Source: Cytophagaceae bacterium (GTDB lineage Bacteria > Bacteroidota > Bacteroidia > Cytophagales > JAIYAX01). Taken from it: 34,184 bases of DNA. The translations under genes and the position numbers were made by a program. Position 1 is the stretch's first letter. Every line of letters begins with the position of its first letter. This document shows positions 7,588 to 15,888 of the stretch, piece by piece. The notes under the pieces were generated by a model. The model did no database searches. It was not told where the DNA came from and worked only from the letters and a program-made list of their open reading frames with translations. Location of the stretch: assembly GCA_027488815.1 (NCBI GenBank), contig JAIYAX010000006.1, positions 1 through 34,184 of the forward strand. Direction: 5' to 3'.

Positions 7588-8829
7588 ATGGATAATTTAA
7601 ACCTGATTGAATCATTCGCCGAGTTTGCCAAATTCAAAAACATCGACCGGCCTACCATGATGCGTATTTTGGAAGATGTGTTTCGCACCATGATTCGCAA
7701 AAAGTATGTGACGGATGAAAACTTTGACGTCATCATCAACGTGGACAAAGGCGACCTTGAAATCTGGCACTTCAGAGAGATCGTAGAAGACAATCCTGAA
7801 GAGTTCGACGAAAACAAACAGATCAAACTGACTGACGCTAAAAAAATTGAGACCGACTTTGAAGTTGGAGAAGAAGTAGCCGAAGAAATCAAGCTAGAGG
7901 ATTTTGGACGCAGACTGGTCATGACGGCAAGGCAGACACTGATCCAAAAGGTAAAAGACCTTGAAAAGGATATTCTTTACCAGAAATACAAAGACCTGGT
8001 AGGTGAAATCATCAGCGGAGAAGTGTATCAGATTTTAGGAAAGGAAATCCTGTTGATCGATGCTGATGGCAACGAGCTGGTACTTCCAAAATCAGAACAA
8101 ATTGGCAAAGATCGTTTTCGTAAAGGCGATAACGTGAGGGCTATTGTCCATAAAGTAGATATGCAAAATGGTGCCCCCAGGATTGTGCTTTCCCGCACCT
8201 CTCCTATATTTCTGGAGCGCTTGTTTGAGTCAGAAGTTCCGGAGGTGTTTGATGGGTTGATCCAAATCAAGAAAGTGGTTCGTGAGCCAGGTGAACGTGC
8301 CAAAGTAGCCGTTGAGTCTTTTGACGACCGGATCGATCCCGTAGGTGCTTGTGTGGGCATGAAAGGTTCAAGAATTCACAGCATCGTTCGTGAATTAAAC
8401 AATGAAAACATTGATGTGATTAACTTCACAGACAATCAAGAACTGTTTATCGCCCGTGCCCTTAGTCCGGCTAAGATTTCCAGCATGAAAATCGATGCTT
8501 CTGAAGGTCGTGTTTCAGTCTATTTGAAGCCTGATCAGGTATCGTTGGCGATCGGTCGTGGCGGGCAGAATATCAAGCTGGCTTCCCGATTAGTCGGACT
8601 TGAAATAGACGTATTCCGTGAGCTGGAGGAGTACGAAGAGGAAGATGTGGTACTGGATGAGTTTTCAGATGAAATCGATGAGTGGATCATTGAAGAATTG
8701 AAACGAGTTGGTCTTGATACAGCCAAAAGTGTGCTTGCTGTTTCCAAAGATGACCTCCTTCGTCGTACTGAACTTGAAGAAGAAACGATTGACGATGTGA
8801 TCAGCATTCTTCGTCAGGAATTCGAATAA
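7588..8829 (+). CDS. nusA: Transcription termination/antitermination factor NusA
   Basis: NusA binds RNA polymerase and RNA and modulates pausing, termination and antitermination. At 413 residues this is the short form without the two extra C-terminal repeats of gammaproteobacteria. The N-terminal polymerase-binding domain spans ~1-125 and an S1 domain ~135-203 (GEIISGEVYQ onwards). KH1 has GMKGSR at 257-262 and KH2 has GRGGQN at 323-328. An acidic tail (EEYEEEDVVLDEF) leads into one helix-hairpin-helix-like end segment. It lies between rimP and infB, as in most bacteria. Confidence 0.96.
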   Translation: MDNLNLIESFAEFAKFKNIDRPTMMRILEDVFRTMIRKKYVTDENFDVIINVDKGDLEIWHFREIVEDNPEEFDENKQIKLTDAKKIETDFEVGEEVAEEIKLEDFGRRLVMTARQTLIQKVKDLEKDILYQKYKDLVGEIISGEVYQILGKEILLIDADGNELVLPKSEQIGKDRFRKGDNVRAIVHKVDMQNGAPRIVLSRTSPIFLERLFESEVPEVFDGLIQIKKVVREPGERAKVAVESFDDRIDPVGACVGMKGSRIHSIVRELNNENIDVINFTDNQELFIARALSPAKISSMKIDASEGRVSVYLKPDQVSLAIGRGGQNIKLASRLVGLEIDVFRELEEYEEEDVVLDEFSDEIDEWIIEELKRVGLDTAKSVLAVSKDDLLRRTELEEETIDDVISILRQEFE

Positions 8830-8851
8830 GCCTCAAACGGGTAATTATTAC

Positions 8852-8859
8852 TAATTTTG
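8852..8859 (+). promoter_or_regulatory. Possible internal -7 box upstream of infB
   Basis: TAATTTTG matches TAnnTTTG and lies 17 bases before the infB ATG, in the only gap of the operon. No -33 TTG is visible at the right distance and the leader would be very short, so chance occurrence in AT-rich DNA is quite possible. Confidence 0.25.
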
Positions 8860-8876
8860 TTGATTAAATCAGTTGA

Positions 8877-11834
8877 ATGTCAGATAAAAGGATAAGCCAG
8901 GTAGCCAGAGAGCTGAACGTCGGAAGAAATACCATCACAGAGTTCTTAGCTAAAAAAGGACATAGTGTGGACTCTTCTCCGAATGCTAAAATCAGCGATG
9001 AGCAATACCAGCTTTTGTTGAAGGAGTTTGAAGCCTCAGCGAGTATTAAAAAAGAGGCTTCGGAGCTTACCATCGGCAAAAAACACGAAAACATTACTGC
9101 TTCAACTGCGGCCAACGGAGGCCGTAAGCGTGATGACGATGATGATGATTTTGTGACAGGCAAGTCCCTGAGTACGGAAGACATCATGATCGCTGCAAAG
9201 CAGAGTGTAAAAACGGAAGAGCCGAAAGAAGCCGCCAAAACTGTAGCCCCTGCACCGGATCCAGTTAAAGAACCTGAGCCTAAGGCTGACTTAACTCCTA
9301 CTGCTGCACCAGTCGATGATTTGATTAGTGCAGGCAGAAATAAGATTCCCGGATTAAAAGTGCTTGGGAAAGTTGATTTGAGTGGTGGCAAGAAAAAAAC
9401 CTCTCCGCCACCTCCTCCCCCATCTGCACCTAAGCCTGCACCTGTTTCCGTAACAGCTACACCTGTTGCCAAAACTGAAACGAAGCCTGAACCACCACTG
9501 GTCAGCGTTAAAGAAGAGGCTCCTGAACCAGTGATTGAGGAAAAAGTATCGGTAGAGACGGTTGATGTTGAAAAAGAAGAAACAAAAACCATCGAGCTGA
9601 AAGCTAGTCCGGTACCCATCCAAGAGTTAGTGCAACCCAAATTGGTGGAAGCAAGAGCTGATCAATTGAAAGGATTGACGGTTTTGGGTAAAATCGAGCT
9701 GCCGGTAGAGAAAAAGAAAAAACCAGAAGAAAGCGGGCAGGATAAAAAGAAAAGAAAGCGTCTTGTTGCCTCATCCTCTGACAAGAAGCTGATTATCAAT
9801 CCACCAACAACGGATTACAACAGACCTGGAACTCAAAATCGTCCCGGAGGAGGACAGAACAGAGGACCACAAAATAGAGGACCAAGACCTGCTACACCTC
9901 TGGCTCCCAAGCAGGAATTGAGCGATAAAGAAATTCAGGATCACATTAAGGCCACACTAGCGAGGCTTTCAGGGCAAAAATCTTCTCAGCCTGGCGCCAA
10001 TCGTGCCAAATACCGAAAAGAAAAGCGTTCTGCGATCGCTGAAGCTCACGAAGAGCGGATGCAAGCCGAGCAAAAGAGCAAGAACATACTCAAGGTGACC
10101 GAGTTTATTTCAGCTAATGACCTCGCCTCTCTGATGGATGTAAGCGTGAATGAGGTGATCAAGGTATGTCTGGGTTTGGGCATGTTCATCTCCATCAACC
10201 AGAGACTTGATGCCGAAGCCATTACCATCATTGCTGATGAGTTCGGCTATGAAGTTGACTTTAGCTCCTCTGAAGAGGAAACCGTCGTTGAAGAGCTGGT
10301 TGACAGCCCCGAAGACCTAAAAGACCGTGCTCCGATTGTCACCATCATGGGTCACGTCGATCACGGTAAAACATCTTTGCTCGATTACATACGCAGCTCA
10401 AAAGTGACGGCATCAGAGGCAGGGGGCATCACACAGCATATTGGAGCATACGACGTACTTACCGATAATGGTAAGCGAATTACATTTCTGGATACTCCCG
10501 GTCACGAAGCGTTTACAGCGATGCGTGCCAGAGGTGCTAAAGTGACCGATATTGTCATCATTGTGATTGCAGCGGATGACAGGGTCATGCCACAAACCAA
10601 AGAAGCCATCAACCATGCATCGCTTGCAGGTGTGCCCATTGTGTTTGCTTTGAATAAAGTTGACAAACCTGCAGCCAACCCTGAAAAAATCAAGGAAGAG
10701 CTTGCCAACATGAATTATCTGGTGGAAAGCTGGGGTGGAAAGTACCAAAGTGAAAACATATCTGCCAAGTCTGGAGTGGGTGTACCTGAGCTACTTGAAA
10801 AAGTACTATTGGAGGCTGAATTGTTGGAGTTGAAAGCCAATCCCGCCCGAAATGCGAACGGAACCGTAATTGAAGCCTCACTCGATAAGGGTCGTGGCTA
10901 CGTGGCTACTCTGCTGGTGCAGACCGGAACCATGAAAGTGGGCGATATCATCCTTGCAGGTGCTCACTATGGCCGTGTAAAAGCGATGACGGATCATAAA
11001 GCAACAAGACTGAAATCTGCAGGGCCCTCTACTCCTGTTCAAGTTCTTGGACTTGACGGGGCACCTCAGGCAGGTGACAAATTCAATGTGATGGAAAGCG
11101 AGCGTGAAGCACGTGAAATTGCAACCAAACGTGAGCAGATTTTGCGTGAGCAGGCTATCCGGACCAGAAAGCATATTACCCTTGATGAAATCGGAAGGCG
11201 TTTGGCCATCGGGTCATTCAAGCAGCTCAACATCATTGTAAAAGGGGATGTGGATGGCTCAATCGAAGCACTTTCCGACTCTTTGCTACGCTTGTCGAAC
11301 GAAGAGGTACAAGTGAGTATCATCCACAAAGCTGTGGGTCAGATTTCAGAGTCAGACGTACTGTTGGCTTCAGCCTCTGATGCGGTTATCATCGGCTTCC
11401 AGGTAAGACCCAGCAACAGTGCACGAAAACTGGCTGAGCAGGAGGAAATTGAAATTCGTCTTTACTCCATTATCTACGACGCCATCAATGACGTGAAAGA
11501 TGCCATTGTGGGTATGCTTGCACCGAAACTTGAAGAAGTGATTACTGGAAATATTGAAGTAAGGGAAGTGTTCCGTATCTCAAAAATCGGTACTGTGGCA
11601 GGATGTTATGTAACAGATGGCATGATAAAGAGAGCCAACCAGATTAGGGTTATCCGAGATGGTATCGTGCTTCATACCGGCGAGATTGATGCTTTGAAAC
11701 GTTTCAAAGATGATGTCAATGAAGTGAAGTCAGGATTTGAATGTGGCCTAAGCGTGAAAGGCTTTAACAATCTCGAAGTCGGTGACACCATTGAAGGATT
11801 TGAGCAGAAGGAGACGAAGAGAACTTCGATTTAA
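8877..11834 (+). CDS. infB: Translation initiation factor IF-2
   Basis: IF-2 is the GTPase that brings initiator tRNA to the ribosome. An N-terminal helix-turn-helix-like IF2N region ([20 protein letters not shown]) is followed by a long, low-complexity, charged and Pro-rich linker up to about residue 400. This linker includes an aspartate run near residue 88 and a proline run near 178. A second IF2N-type region ([18 protein letters not shown]) comes next. The GTPase domain has GHVDHGKT at 492-499, DTPGH from 539 and NKVD from 593, then the beta-barrel and C-terminal domains. The 985-residue length is usual for this phylum. A strong hairpin terminator follows 14 bases after the stop. Confidence 0.97.
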   Translation: MSDKRISQVARELNVGRNTITEFLAKKGHSVDSSPNAKISDEQYQLLLKEFEASASIKKEASELTIGKKHENITASTAANGGRKRDDDDDDFVTGKSLSTEDIMIAAKQSVKTEEPKEAAKTVAPAPDPVKEPEPKADLTPTAAPVDDLISAGRNKIPGLKVLGKVDLSGGKKKTSPPPPPPSAPKPAPVSVTATPVAKTETKPEPPLVSVKEEAPEPVIEEKVSVETVDVEKEETKTIELKASPVPIQELVQPKLVEARADQLKGLTVLGKIELPVEKKKKPEESGQDKKKRKRLVASSSDKKLIINPPTTDYNRPGTQNRPGGGQNRGPQNRGPRPATPLAPKQELSDKEIQDHIKATLARLSGQKSSQPGANRAKYRKEKRSAIAEAHEERMQAEQKSKNILKVTEFISANDLASLMDVSVNEVIKVCLGLGMFISINQRLDAEAITIIADEFGYEVDFSSSEEETVVEELVDSPEDLKDRAPIVTIMGHVDHGKTSLLDYIRSSKVTASEAGGITQHIGAYDVLTDNGKRITFLDTPGHEAFTAMRARGAKVTDIVIIVIAADDRVMPQTKEAINHASLAGVPIVFALNKVDKPAANPEKIKEELANMNYLVESWGGKYQSENISAKSGVGVPELLEKVLLEAELLELKANPARNANGTVIEASLDKGRGYVATLLVQTGTMKVGDIILAGAHYGRVKAMTDHKATRLKSAGPSTPVQVLGLDGAPQAGDKFNVMESEREAREIATKREQILREQAIRTRKHITLDEIGRRLAIGSFKQLNIIVKGDVDGSIEALSDSLLRLSNEEVQVSIIHKAVGQISESDVLLASASDAVIIGFQVRPSNSARKLAEQEEIEIRLYSIIYDAINDVKDAIVGMLAPKLEEVITGNIEVREVFRISKIGTVAGCYVTDGMIKRANQIRVIRDGIVLHTGEIDALKRFKDDVNEVKSGFECGLSVKGFNNLEVGDTIEGFEQKETKRTSI

Positions 11835-11847
11835 AAACTAAGCGAAT

Positions 11848-11876
11848 AAAAAAAACCGGCTTCTGCCGGTTTTTTT
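11848..11876. terminator. Rho-independent terminator, probably bidirectional
   Basis: AAAAACCGGC (11851-11860) and GCCGGTTTTT (11865-11874) form a perfect 10-bp stem around a TTCT loop. A-rich sequence lies before the stem and T-rich sequence after it, so it can work in both directions. It lies between the convergent infB and the minus-strand exported-protein gene ending at 11896. Confidence 0.9.
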
Positions 11877-11895
11877 ATGGTCAATACCTCCCCTT

Positions 11896-12336
11896 TTAAT
11901 TCTCCAATTCACCCGTGTAGTTAAGCTTGATCACCTGACTCTTCAGGCGTCCTGCCACTACAAAATTTTCCTTTTCATCAAAGCTGCGATCATCCTTCAG
12001 GAAAAACATGCGCTCTACTTTGGTTTCTATTTTTTTACCACCTGTTTCGCACACATAGCGCACTTTCAGCTTAATACCTGCGTTTTTGTTTTCGCTACGG
12101 CGTGAATTGTAGGCCACCAGTTTGTAGCTCACCCCGATTTTCAATCCGGCATCATTGACGAGTGTAATGAGTGGTGTGTTTTTGTTGATGTAGAGGTCAA
12201 TTGTTTGATCAGGTCCGGAAACTACCGTACCATTTTGGTCAGCCTTTACCTGGCTTATCTTCATGGCAAGCTTATCCTGTGCAAAAACAGATGTGGCGAG
12301 GGCCATTGCAAAAAGAGAAATCAAAAGTTTTTTCAT
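11896..12336 (-). CDS. Small exported protein of unknown function
   Basis: This 146-residue protein has a clear signal peptide (MKKLLISLFAMALATSVFA, cleavage before QD near residue 20). The mature domain is predicted to be beta-rich, with basic segments and a VCETGGKKIETKVER stretch. It contains one Cys and no recognised motif. It is probably a small periplasmic or surface protein. The gene is divergent from the DUF4177-like gene at 12409 and convergent with infB, so it is likely a single transcription unit ending at the shared terminator. Function unknown. Confidence 0.75.
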   Translation of the reverse strand: MKKLLISLFAMALATSVFAQDKLAMKISQVKADQNGTVVSGPDQTIDLYINKNTPLITLVNDAGLKIGVSYKLVAYNSRRSENKNAGIKLKVRYVCETGGKKIETKVERMFFLKDDRSFDEKENFVVAGRLKSQVIKLNYTGELEN

Positions 12337-12392
12337 GGTTTTGTATTTTAGGTTCTGTCAGGCGACATTCGTGCCATCGTTTAATATTCATC

Positions 12393-12419
12393 CAAATTTA
12401 TCTCAAAAATGAACAGCAA
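12393..12419 (-). promoter_or_regulatory. Candidate promoter for the exported protein at 11896-12336
   Basis: On the minus strand TAAATTTG (12400 to 12393) matches TAnnTTTG, and a TTG lies at 12419-12417, 16 bases upstream. The spacing is a little short. The -33 part overlaps the first codons of the divergent gene starting at 12409, so the two transcripts may interfere. Confidence 0.45.
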
Positions 12420-12822
12420 CAGCTCACTTTCCAGATTTTACCTGATCGGTATGCTTGCCTTTGCAACACTTTTCGGTGTATTGGCATTCAAATCAGCAAG
12501 CCCTAAGCCTGCCACATTTGAATACCGTCAGTTTTCCACCATTGAGTCCATTATACCCGGCGGACTAGGTCGCTCCAGAGTAGTTTCAACCGATGCAAGC
12601 GGAACTACAGTTGAAAAAGAACTTCTCAACTTTTACAGCTTAGTTGGGATCAACTTTGGGAATATTTCCAACAACGACCGTGTGATTGTTGATAAAATCA
12701 ACGAATACACCAACGAGGGATGGGAATTGTATTCAGTAACTACAGGCGTACAGAGTCCTACAGACAGCGGCAAAGCAGGTATCTTTATTACCAGGTATCT
12801 GTTTAAAAAAGCAAAGGGATAA
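12409..12822 (+). CDS. Exported or membrane-anchored DUF4177-like protein
   Basis: This 137-residue protein has one hydrophobic N-terminal segment (about residues 10-27, RFYLIGMLAFATLFGVLAF) that serves as a signal peptide or anchor. The C-terminal half contains DKINEYTNEGWELYSVTTG followed by a final strand, FITRYLFKKAKG. The N-EGWEL-V pattern with a closing beta strand resembles the small DUF4177 fold, whose biochemical role is unknown. The gene is divergent from the exported gene to its left and ends at a hairpin terminator that it shares with the minus-strand gene at 12873. The DUF4177 assignment is by motif memory and only moderately sure. Confidence 0.7.
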   Translation: MNSNSSLSRFYLIGMLAFATLFGVLAFKSASPKPATFEYRQFSTIESIIPGGLGRSRVVSTDASGTTVEKELLNFYSLVGINFGNISNNDRVIVDKINEYTNEGWELYSVTTGVQSPTDSGKAGIFITRYLFKKAKG

Positions 12823-12841
12823 TCCAATCCTTTCTCAATCA

Positions 12842-12872
12842 AAAAGCCACTTAGCCTCAGGTTGAGTGGCTT
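12842..12872. terminator. Hairpin terminator between convergent genes
   Basis: AAAAGCCACT (12842-12851) pairs with AGTGGCTTTT (about 12865-12874), with an inner CCT/AGG that may extend the structure. T-rich sequence follows on the + strand and A-rich sequence precedes it, so it probably stops both the gene ending at 12822 and the minus-strand operon. Its right edge reaches the stop codon of the minus gene at 12873. Confidence 0.8.
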
Positions 12873-13190
12873 TTAGTTTTTTATCCGGTCACCATAAAAG
12901 TAGATGTAGGTATTCTCCTCGGCTTTGCATCTCTTGGCCATTTCAACCGTAGCGTTGATAAATTGAGTGGACTCCTTATCGATTGCTTTGGTGAGGCTGA
13001 GGGAAAGCTCTGAAATAAGATATTGCATTTGAAGCCGATTAAAGACTGCTATCCCATAGGGGTCAATAAACTTAAGGCAGATCATATTTTTATCATTGAT
13101 CTGTTCCAGAAGTTTTTCAAAATGTCCGTTTTCTGAAACGGAGGCGAGTTCCATGCCCAACTCGTCTTCCAAAGTAACTGTAAATGCCAC
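12873..13190 (-). CDS. Small soluble protein of unknown function
   Basis: This 105-residue protein has no signal peptide or membrane segment. The central motif LKFIDPYGIAVFNRLQMQYL is the most distinctive part and looks conserved in style. The second half is helical, with a Cys near residue 88 and the aromatic end TYIYFYGDR. It lies 12 bases downstream of the MFS transporter and is probably the last gene of the DUF3667-MFS operon, ending at the shared terminator. I do not recognise the family. Confidence 0.7.
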   Translation of the reverse strand: MAFTVTLEDELGMELASVSENGHFEKLLEQINDKNMICLKFIDPYGIAVFNRLQMQYLISELSLSLTKAIDKESTQFINATVEMAKRCKAEENTYIYFYGDRIKN

Positions 13191-13202
13191 TCAATTTCCT
13201 GG

Positions 13203-14432
13203 TTAAGGTTCGTTAAAATTTAGGTCAGCCGTAAAAGTCTCCCTCAACCCGGTATAAGCCAGAAAGGTGATTAAAAAGACCAACAGTCCTGTAACGCTTG
13301 CAGCTTGTATCATGTTACCTGAAAGCGAACGAAAAAATTCAAAACTGATCGTCAATGGGATAACAGTACCTCTGATAAAGTTGGGGACAGTCGTTGTAAC
13401 TGTTGCTCTCAAGTTTGTGCCAAACTGCTCGGCTGCCATAGTGACAAACAGGGCCCAGTATCCGGAAGAGAAGCCAAGAAACAAACAGCAGGAATAAAAA
13501 AAGAAAACGGTCCCAAAGGGCATCCACAGATAAAGAAGCACAGCGAACATACAAAGCAGGACAAATGCCAAAACCACTTTCTTGCGGGTTCGAAGCACTT
13601 GGGAAAGCAATCCGCTGGCCAAATCACCCAAGGCCAGACCCAAATAACAATACATCACTGCCTTGCCTGCTGATACGTCAATCGTAAGGCCCATTTCTTT
13701 TGCAAACTCAGGCGAGAAAGTGATCAGGATTCCCACGACAAACCAAATGGGTATACCGATAAATATGCAGGCAGCATAGCGTTTCAATCTATCGATTTTG
13801 GTAAACAGACTTAAAAAATTGCCCCTGCTGACCATCTCTTGTTTCATTTTTGTGTAAACCCCTGACTCATAAACACCAACCCTCAGTAAAAGCAGGCAAA
13901 GCCCCATTCCCCCTCCTATAAAATAGGCAATTCTCCAGTCAAAAGTTGCCGCCACAAAGTAGGCCACCACAGCGCCAAGCATGCCAATGGTAGCAATGAG
14001 GGTAGTGCCATATCCCCTTTTCTCCTTTGGAAGTACCTCGGCTACAAGAGTAATCCCTGCGCCCAACTCCCCTGCCAGGCCAATCCCAGCAATGAATCTA
14101 AGCCATGCATATTGATCAAGGTTTTGCACCATCCCATTGGCTAGATTAGCTAATGAGTACATCAGAATAGAGCCAAACAACACCGAGAGTCTTCCTTTTT
14201 TATCACCGAGTATGCCCCAAAGCAAACCCCCGATCAGCATACCGGCCATTTGCATGTTGAGCAACAGGATCCCTTCGCTAACCAGTGTGCTCTCCGGTAC
14301 ACCAAGATCAACCAGACTAGGCCTACGAACAATGCTGAAAAGCAATAAATCATAGATGTCAACGAAATAGCCTAGTGCAGCTACAATCACAGGTGCACTG
14401 ATCACCCCATGGGCCAGGTTTTTTTTCGACAT
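13203..14432 (-). CDS. Major facilitator superfamily transporter (MHS/sugar-porter-like)
   Basis: This 409-residue protein has about 12 membrane segments. Loop 2-3 carries the family motif GILGDKKGR (73-81). The fourth-segment region has RFIAGIGLAGELG followed by EVLPKEKRG (132-140), as in the metabolite:H+ symporter and sugar porter branches. An acidic residue in the first segment (YFVDIYD, Asp25/Asp28) fits proton-coupled uptake. The substrate is not predictable; organic acids or sugars are typical for relatives. The start follows the stop of the DUF3667 gene by 1 base, so the two are almost certainly co-transcribed. Confidence 0.88.
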   Translation of the reverse strand: MSKKNLAHGVISAPVIVAALGYFVDIYDLLLFSIVRRPSLVDLGVPESTLVSEGILLLNMQMAGMLIGGLLWGILGDKKGRLSVLFGSILMYSLANLANGMVQNLDQYAWLRFIAGIGLAGELGAGITLVAEVLPKEKRGYGTTLIATIGMLGAVVAYFVAATFDWRIAYFIGGGMGLCLLLLRVGVYESGVYTKMKQEMVSRGNFLSLFTKIDRLKRYAACIFIGIPIWFVVGILITFSPEFAKEMGLTIDVSAGKAVMYCYLGLALGDLASGLLSQVLRTRKKVVLAFVLLCMFAVLLYLWMPFGTVFFFYSCCLFLGFSSGYWALFVTMAAEQFGTNLRATVTTTVPNFIRGTVIPLTISFEFFRSLSGNMIQAASVTGLLVFLITFLAYTGLRETFTADLNFNEP

Positions 14433-14433
14433 G

Positions 14434-15219
14434 TTAAACCAGTTTGTTCATTGCAAGGACAGCAACTACTGTAGAAAGTAAAGAGATGTAAAGCAGATAA
14501 CTCAAAATGTAGGTAACAACTGACCGCCAAAGGCTTTGAAACCAAGAATACGAAAAAGTAGAGATAGAAAATTGAATATAGACTAGCATATTAATCAATG
14601 CTCCGGCAATGGTGAACCCTTCGTACGTTCTTAAACCGTCAAGGCCGGCCCAAATCAGCAGCATGAGGACCATTGAGTACAAAGTCGATTGCCCTAGAAT
14701 ATACGAGTTGAATACCAGGTGCTCAGCAAAGTTGTACCTGGCTTTTTTGAACAACAGTTTAGAAATCCAGGCAGCGAAAGGCAAATACACAATACTGAGC
14801 AATGACATGTAGTTGCTGATAAAGCCCATCATTCTTTTAGAAACATCTTTCTGCTGCTCTGTAAGCCCCGGTTTTGTGGCTTGGGTAGCAATGGTATCGT
14901 CAAACAAACCGGTGCCGATCATCAATAGCGCTGAGAATGAAGCAGCTACAAACACATATTTCAAAGGAGTGTAGTAGGGGTTGGTTATTCCTTTGATATA
15001 GTCATTCACCACTTTCCCGGGTTTATAGGCTAGCCCCTTAATGGTCCTGAGTATTCCTTTTTCAAAACTGAAGTTGCTTTCAAAAAAGCTATACACCATA
15101 AAACCCATCGTAAATGGCACTACTCTGAGTTTCTGGCCACAGGCCGGGCAATACAGGCCGGTAAAGTGATGACCACAGTTAAGGCAATCCTGGGTATAAT
15201 CTGCGGGGTTGGGTTTCAT
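14434..15219 (-). CDS. DUF3667 membrane protein with N-terminal zinc ribbon
   Basis: This 261-residue protein begins with a zinc ribbon with Cys12, Cys15, Cys24 and Cys27 (CLNCGHHFTGLYCPACGQK). A conserved SFFESNF stretch and a GITNPYYTPLKY segment follow. About five hydrophobic segments fill the remainder. This matches the DUF3667 family of Bacteroidota inner-membrane proteins, whose function is unknown. It is the first gene of a three-gene minus-strand operon with the MFS transporter and the 105-residue protein. It might assist or regulate the transporter, but only co-transcription supports that. Confidence 0.85.
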   Translation of the reverse strand: MKPNPADYTQDCLNCGHHFTGLYCPACGQKLRVVPFTMGFMVYSFFESNFSFEKGILRTIKGLAYKPGKVVNDYIKGITNPYYTPLKYVFVAASFSALLMIGTGLFDDTIATQATKPGLTEQQKDVSKRMMGFISNYMSLLSIVYLPFAAWISKLLFKKARYNFAEHLVFNSYILGQSTLYSMVLMLLIWAGLDGLRTYEGFTIAGALINMLVYIQFSISTFSYSWFQSLWRSVVTYILSYLLYISLLSTVVAVLAMNKLV

Positions 15220-15263
15220 AGAAAGCTTATACTAATTCAGATACAGTTTCGTTTAGGGTTCAC

Positions 15264-15271
15264 TAGTTTTG
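15264..15271 (+). promoter_or_regulatory. Candidate -7 box for the TPR lipoprotein/CreD unit
   Basis: TAGTTTTG matches TAnnTTTG and lies 20 bases before the ATG at 15292. The -33 region has only a weak TTTC. It sits in the gap between divergent genes, where a promoter is needed. Confidence 0.45.
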
Positions 15272-15291
15272 CAATATAATGCTAGAGAGTC

Positions 15292-15855
15292 ATGAACAAG
15301 CCATTCCTTAAAATTATCCTCCTACAGCTTTTGCTTGCGTTAACGTTTGCATGCAGCAAGGACCAAAAAAAATCAGAAGTAGTGCAGATGACGCAGCAGC
15401 AGCGTCTTTTGGTACGAATTGATAGCCTTTCCAAGCTATGTCAAATCGATTTTGACCGCAACCCGGGTGCATTGAATCTGGAACTTCATCAGGATCTGGT
15501 AAAAAATCTTGAAGAATACGGATATATGTTTATCGATACCATAGCCCCAAAATACTTGGTAAAGGCAGCGAGAATGCACGAAGAAATCTTTAAAGACAAG
15601 CAAAAGGCTGTAAAGTTGTATGGGGAGATTTACAATCTGTTTCCAGATTTCCCGGATCGACCTATGATGGTTTTTTACCAGGGGAACGCCTACCACGACC
15701 TCAACGACACCACAAAAGCGATTAACATTTTTCAGTTTTTCATAAAAAATTACCCCGATCATCCCTTTGCTGATGATGCAGAAGGCATGATTAATTTGAT
15801 ACGCATGACTGAAGAAGAGCGAAACAAGCTTTTTGGAGGTGATATACCTTCCTGA
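15292..15855 (+). CDS. TPR-containing lipoprotein
   Basis: This 187-residue protein has a lipoprotein signal (LALTFAC, Cys21). The rest is helical. The segment from about residue 95 to 165 has two TPR-like helix pairs, seen in KAVKLYGEIYNLFPDFP and KAINIFQFFIKNYPDHP with a YHDLND turn between them. This resembles YbgF/BamD-type periplasmic scaffold proteins, but the protein is shorter and lacks a coiled-coil start. It probably mediates protein contacts at the membrane. CreD follows 33 bases downstream on the same strand. Partner unknown. Confidence 0.8.
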   Translation: MNKPFLKIILLQLLLALTFACSKDQKKSEVVQMTQQQRLLVRIDSLSKLCQIDFDRNPGALNLELHQDLVKNLEEYGYMFIDTIAPKYLVKAARMHEEIFKDKQKAVKLYGEIYNLFPDFPDRPMMVFYQGNAYHDLNDTTKAINIFQFFIKNYPDHPFADDAEGMINLIRMTEEERNKLFGGDIPS

Positions 15856-15888
15856 TTTTTCTTTTCACATTTTTTAAACTGCAATTAG

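Noticed and set aside
8535-9640. Minus-strand Ser/Thr/Gly-rich frames opposite nusA and infB
   Set aside because: They are mirror images of acidic and low-complexity codons of the real genes. Their composition is an artefact of that.
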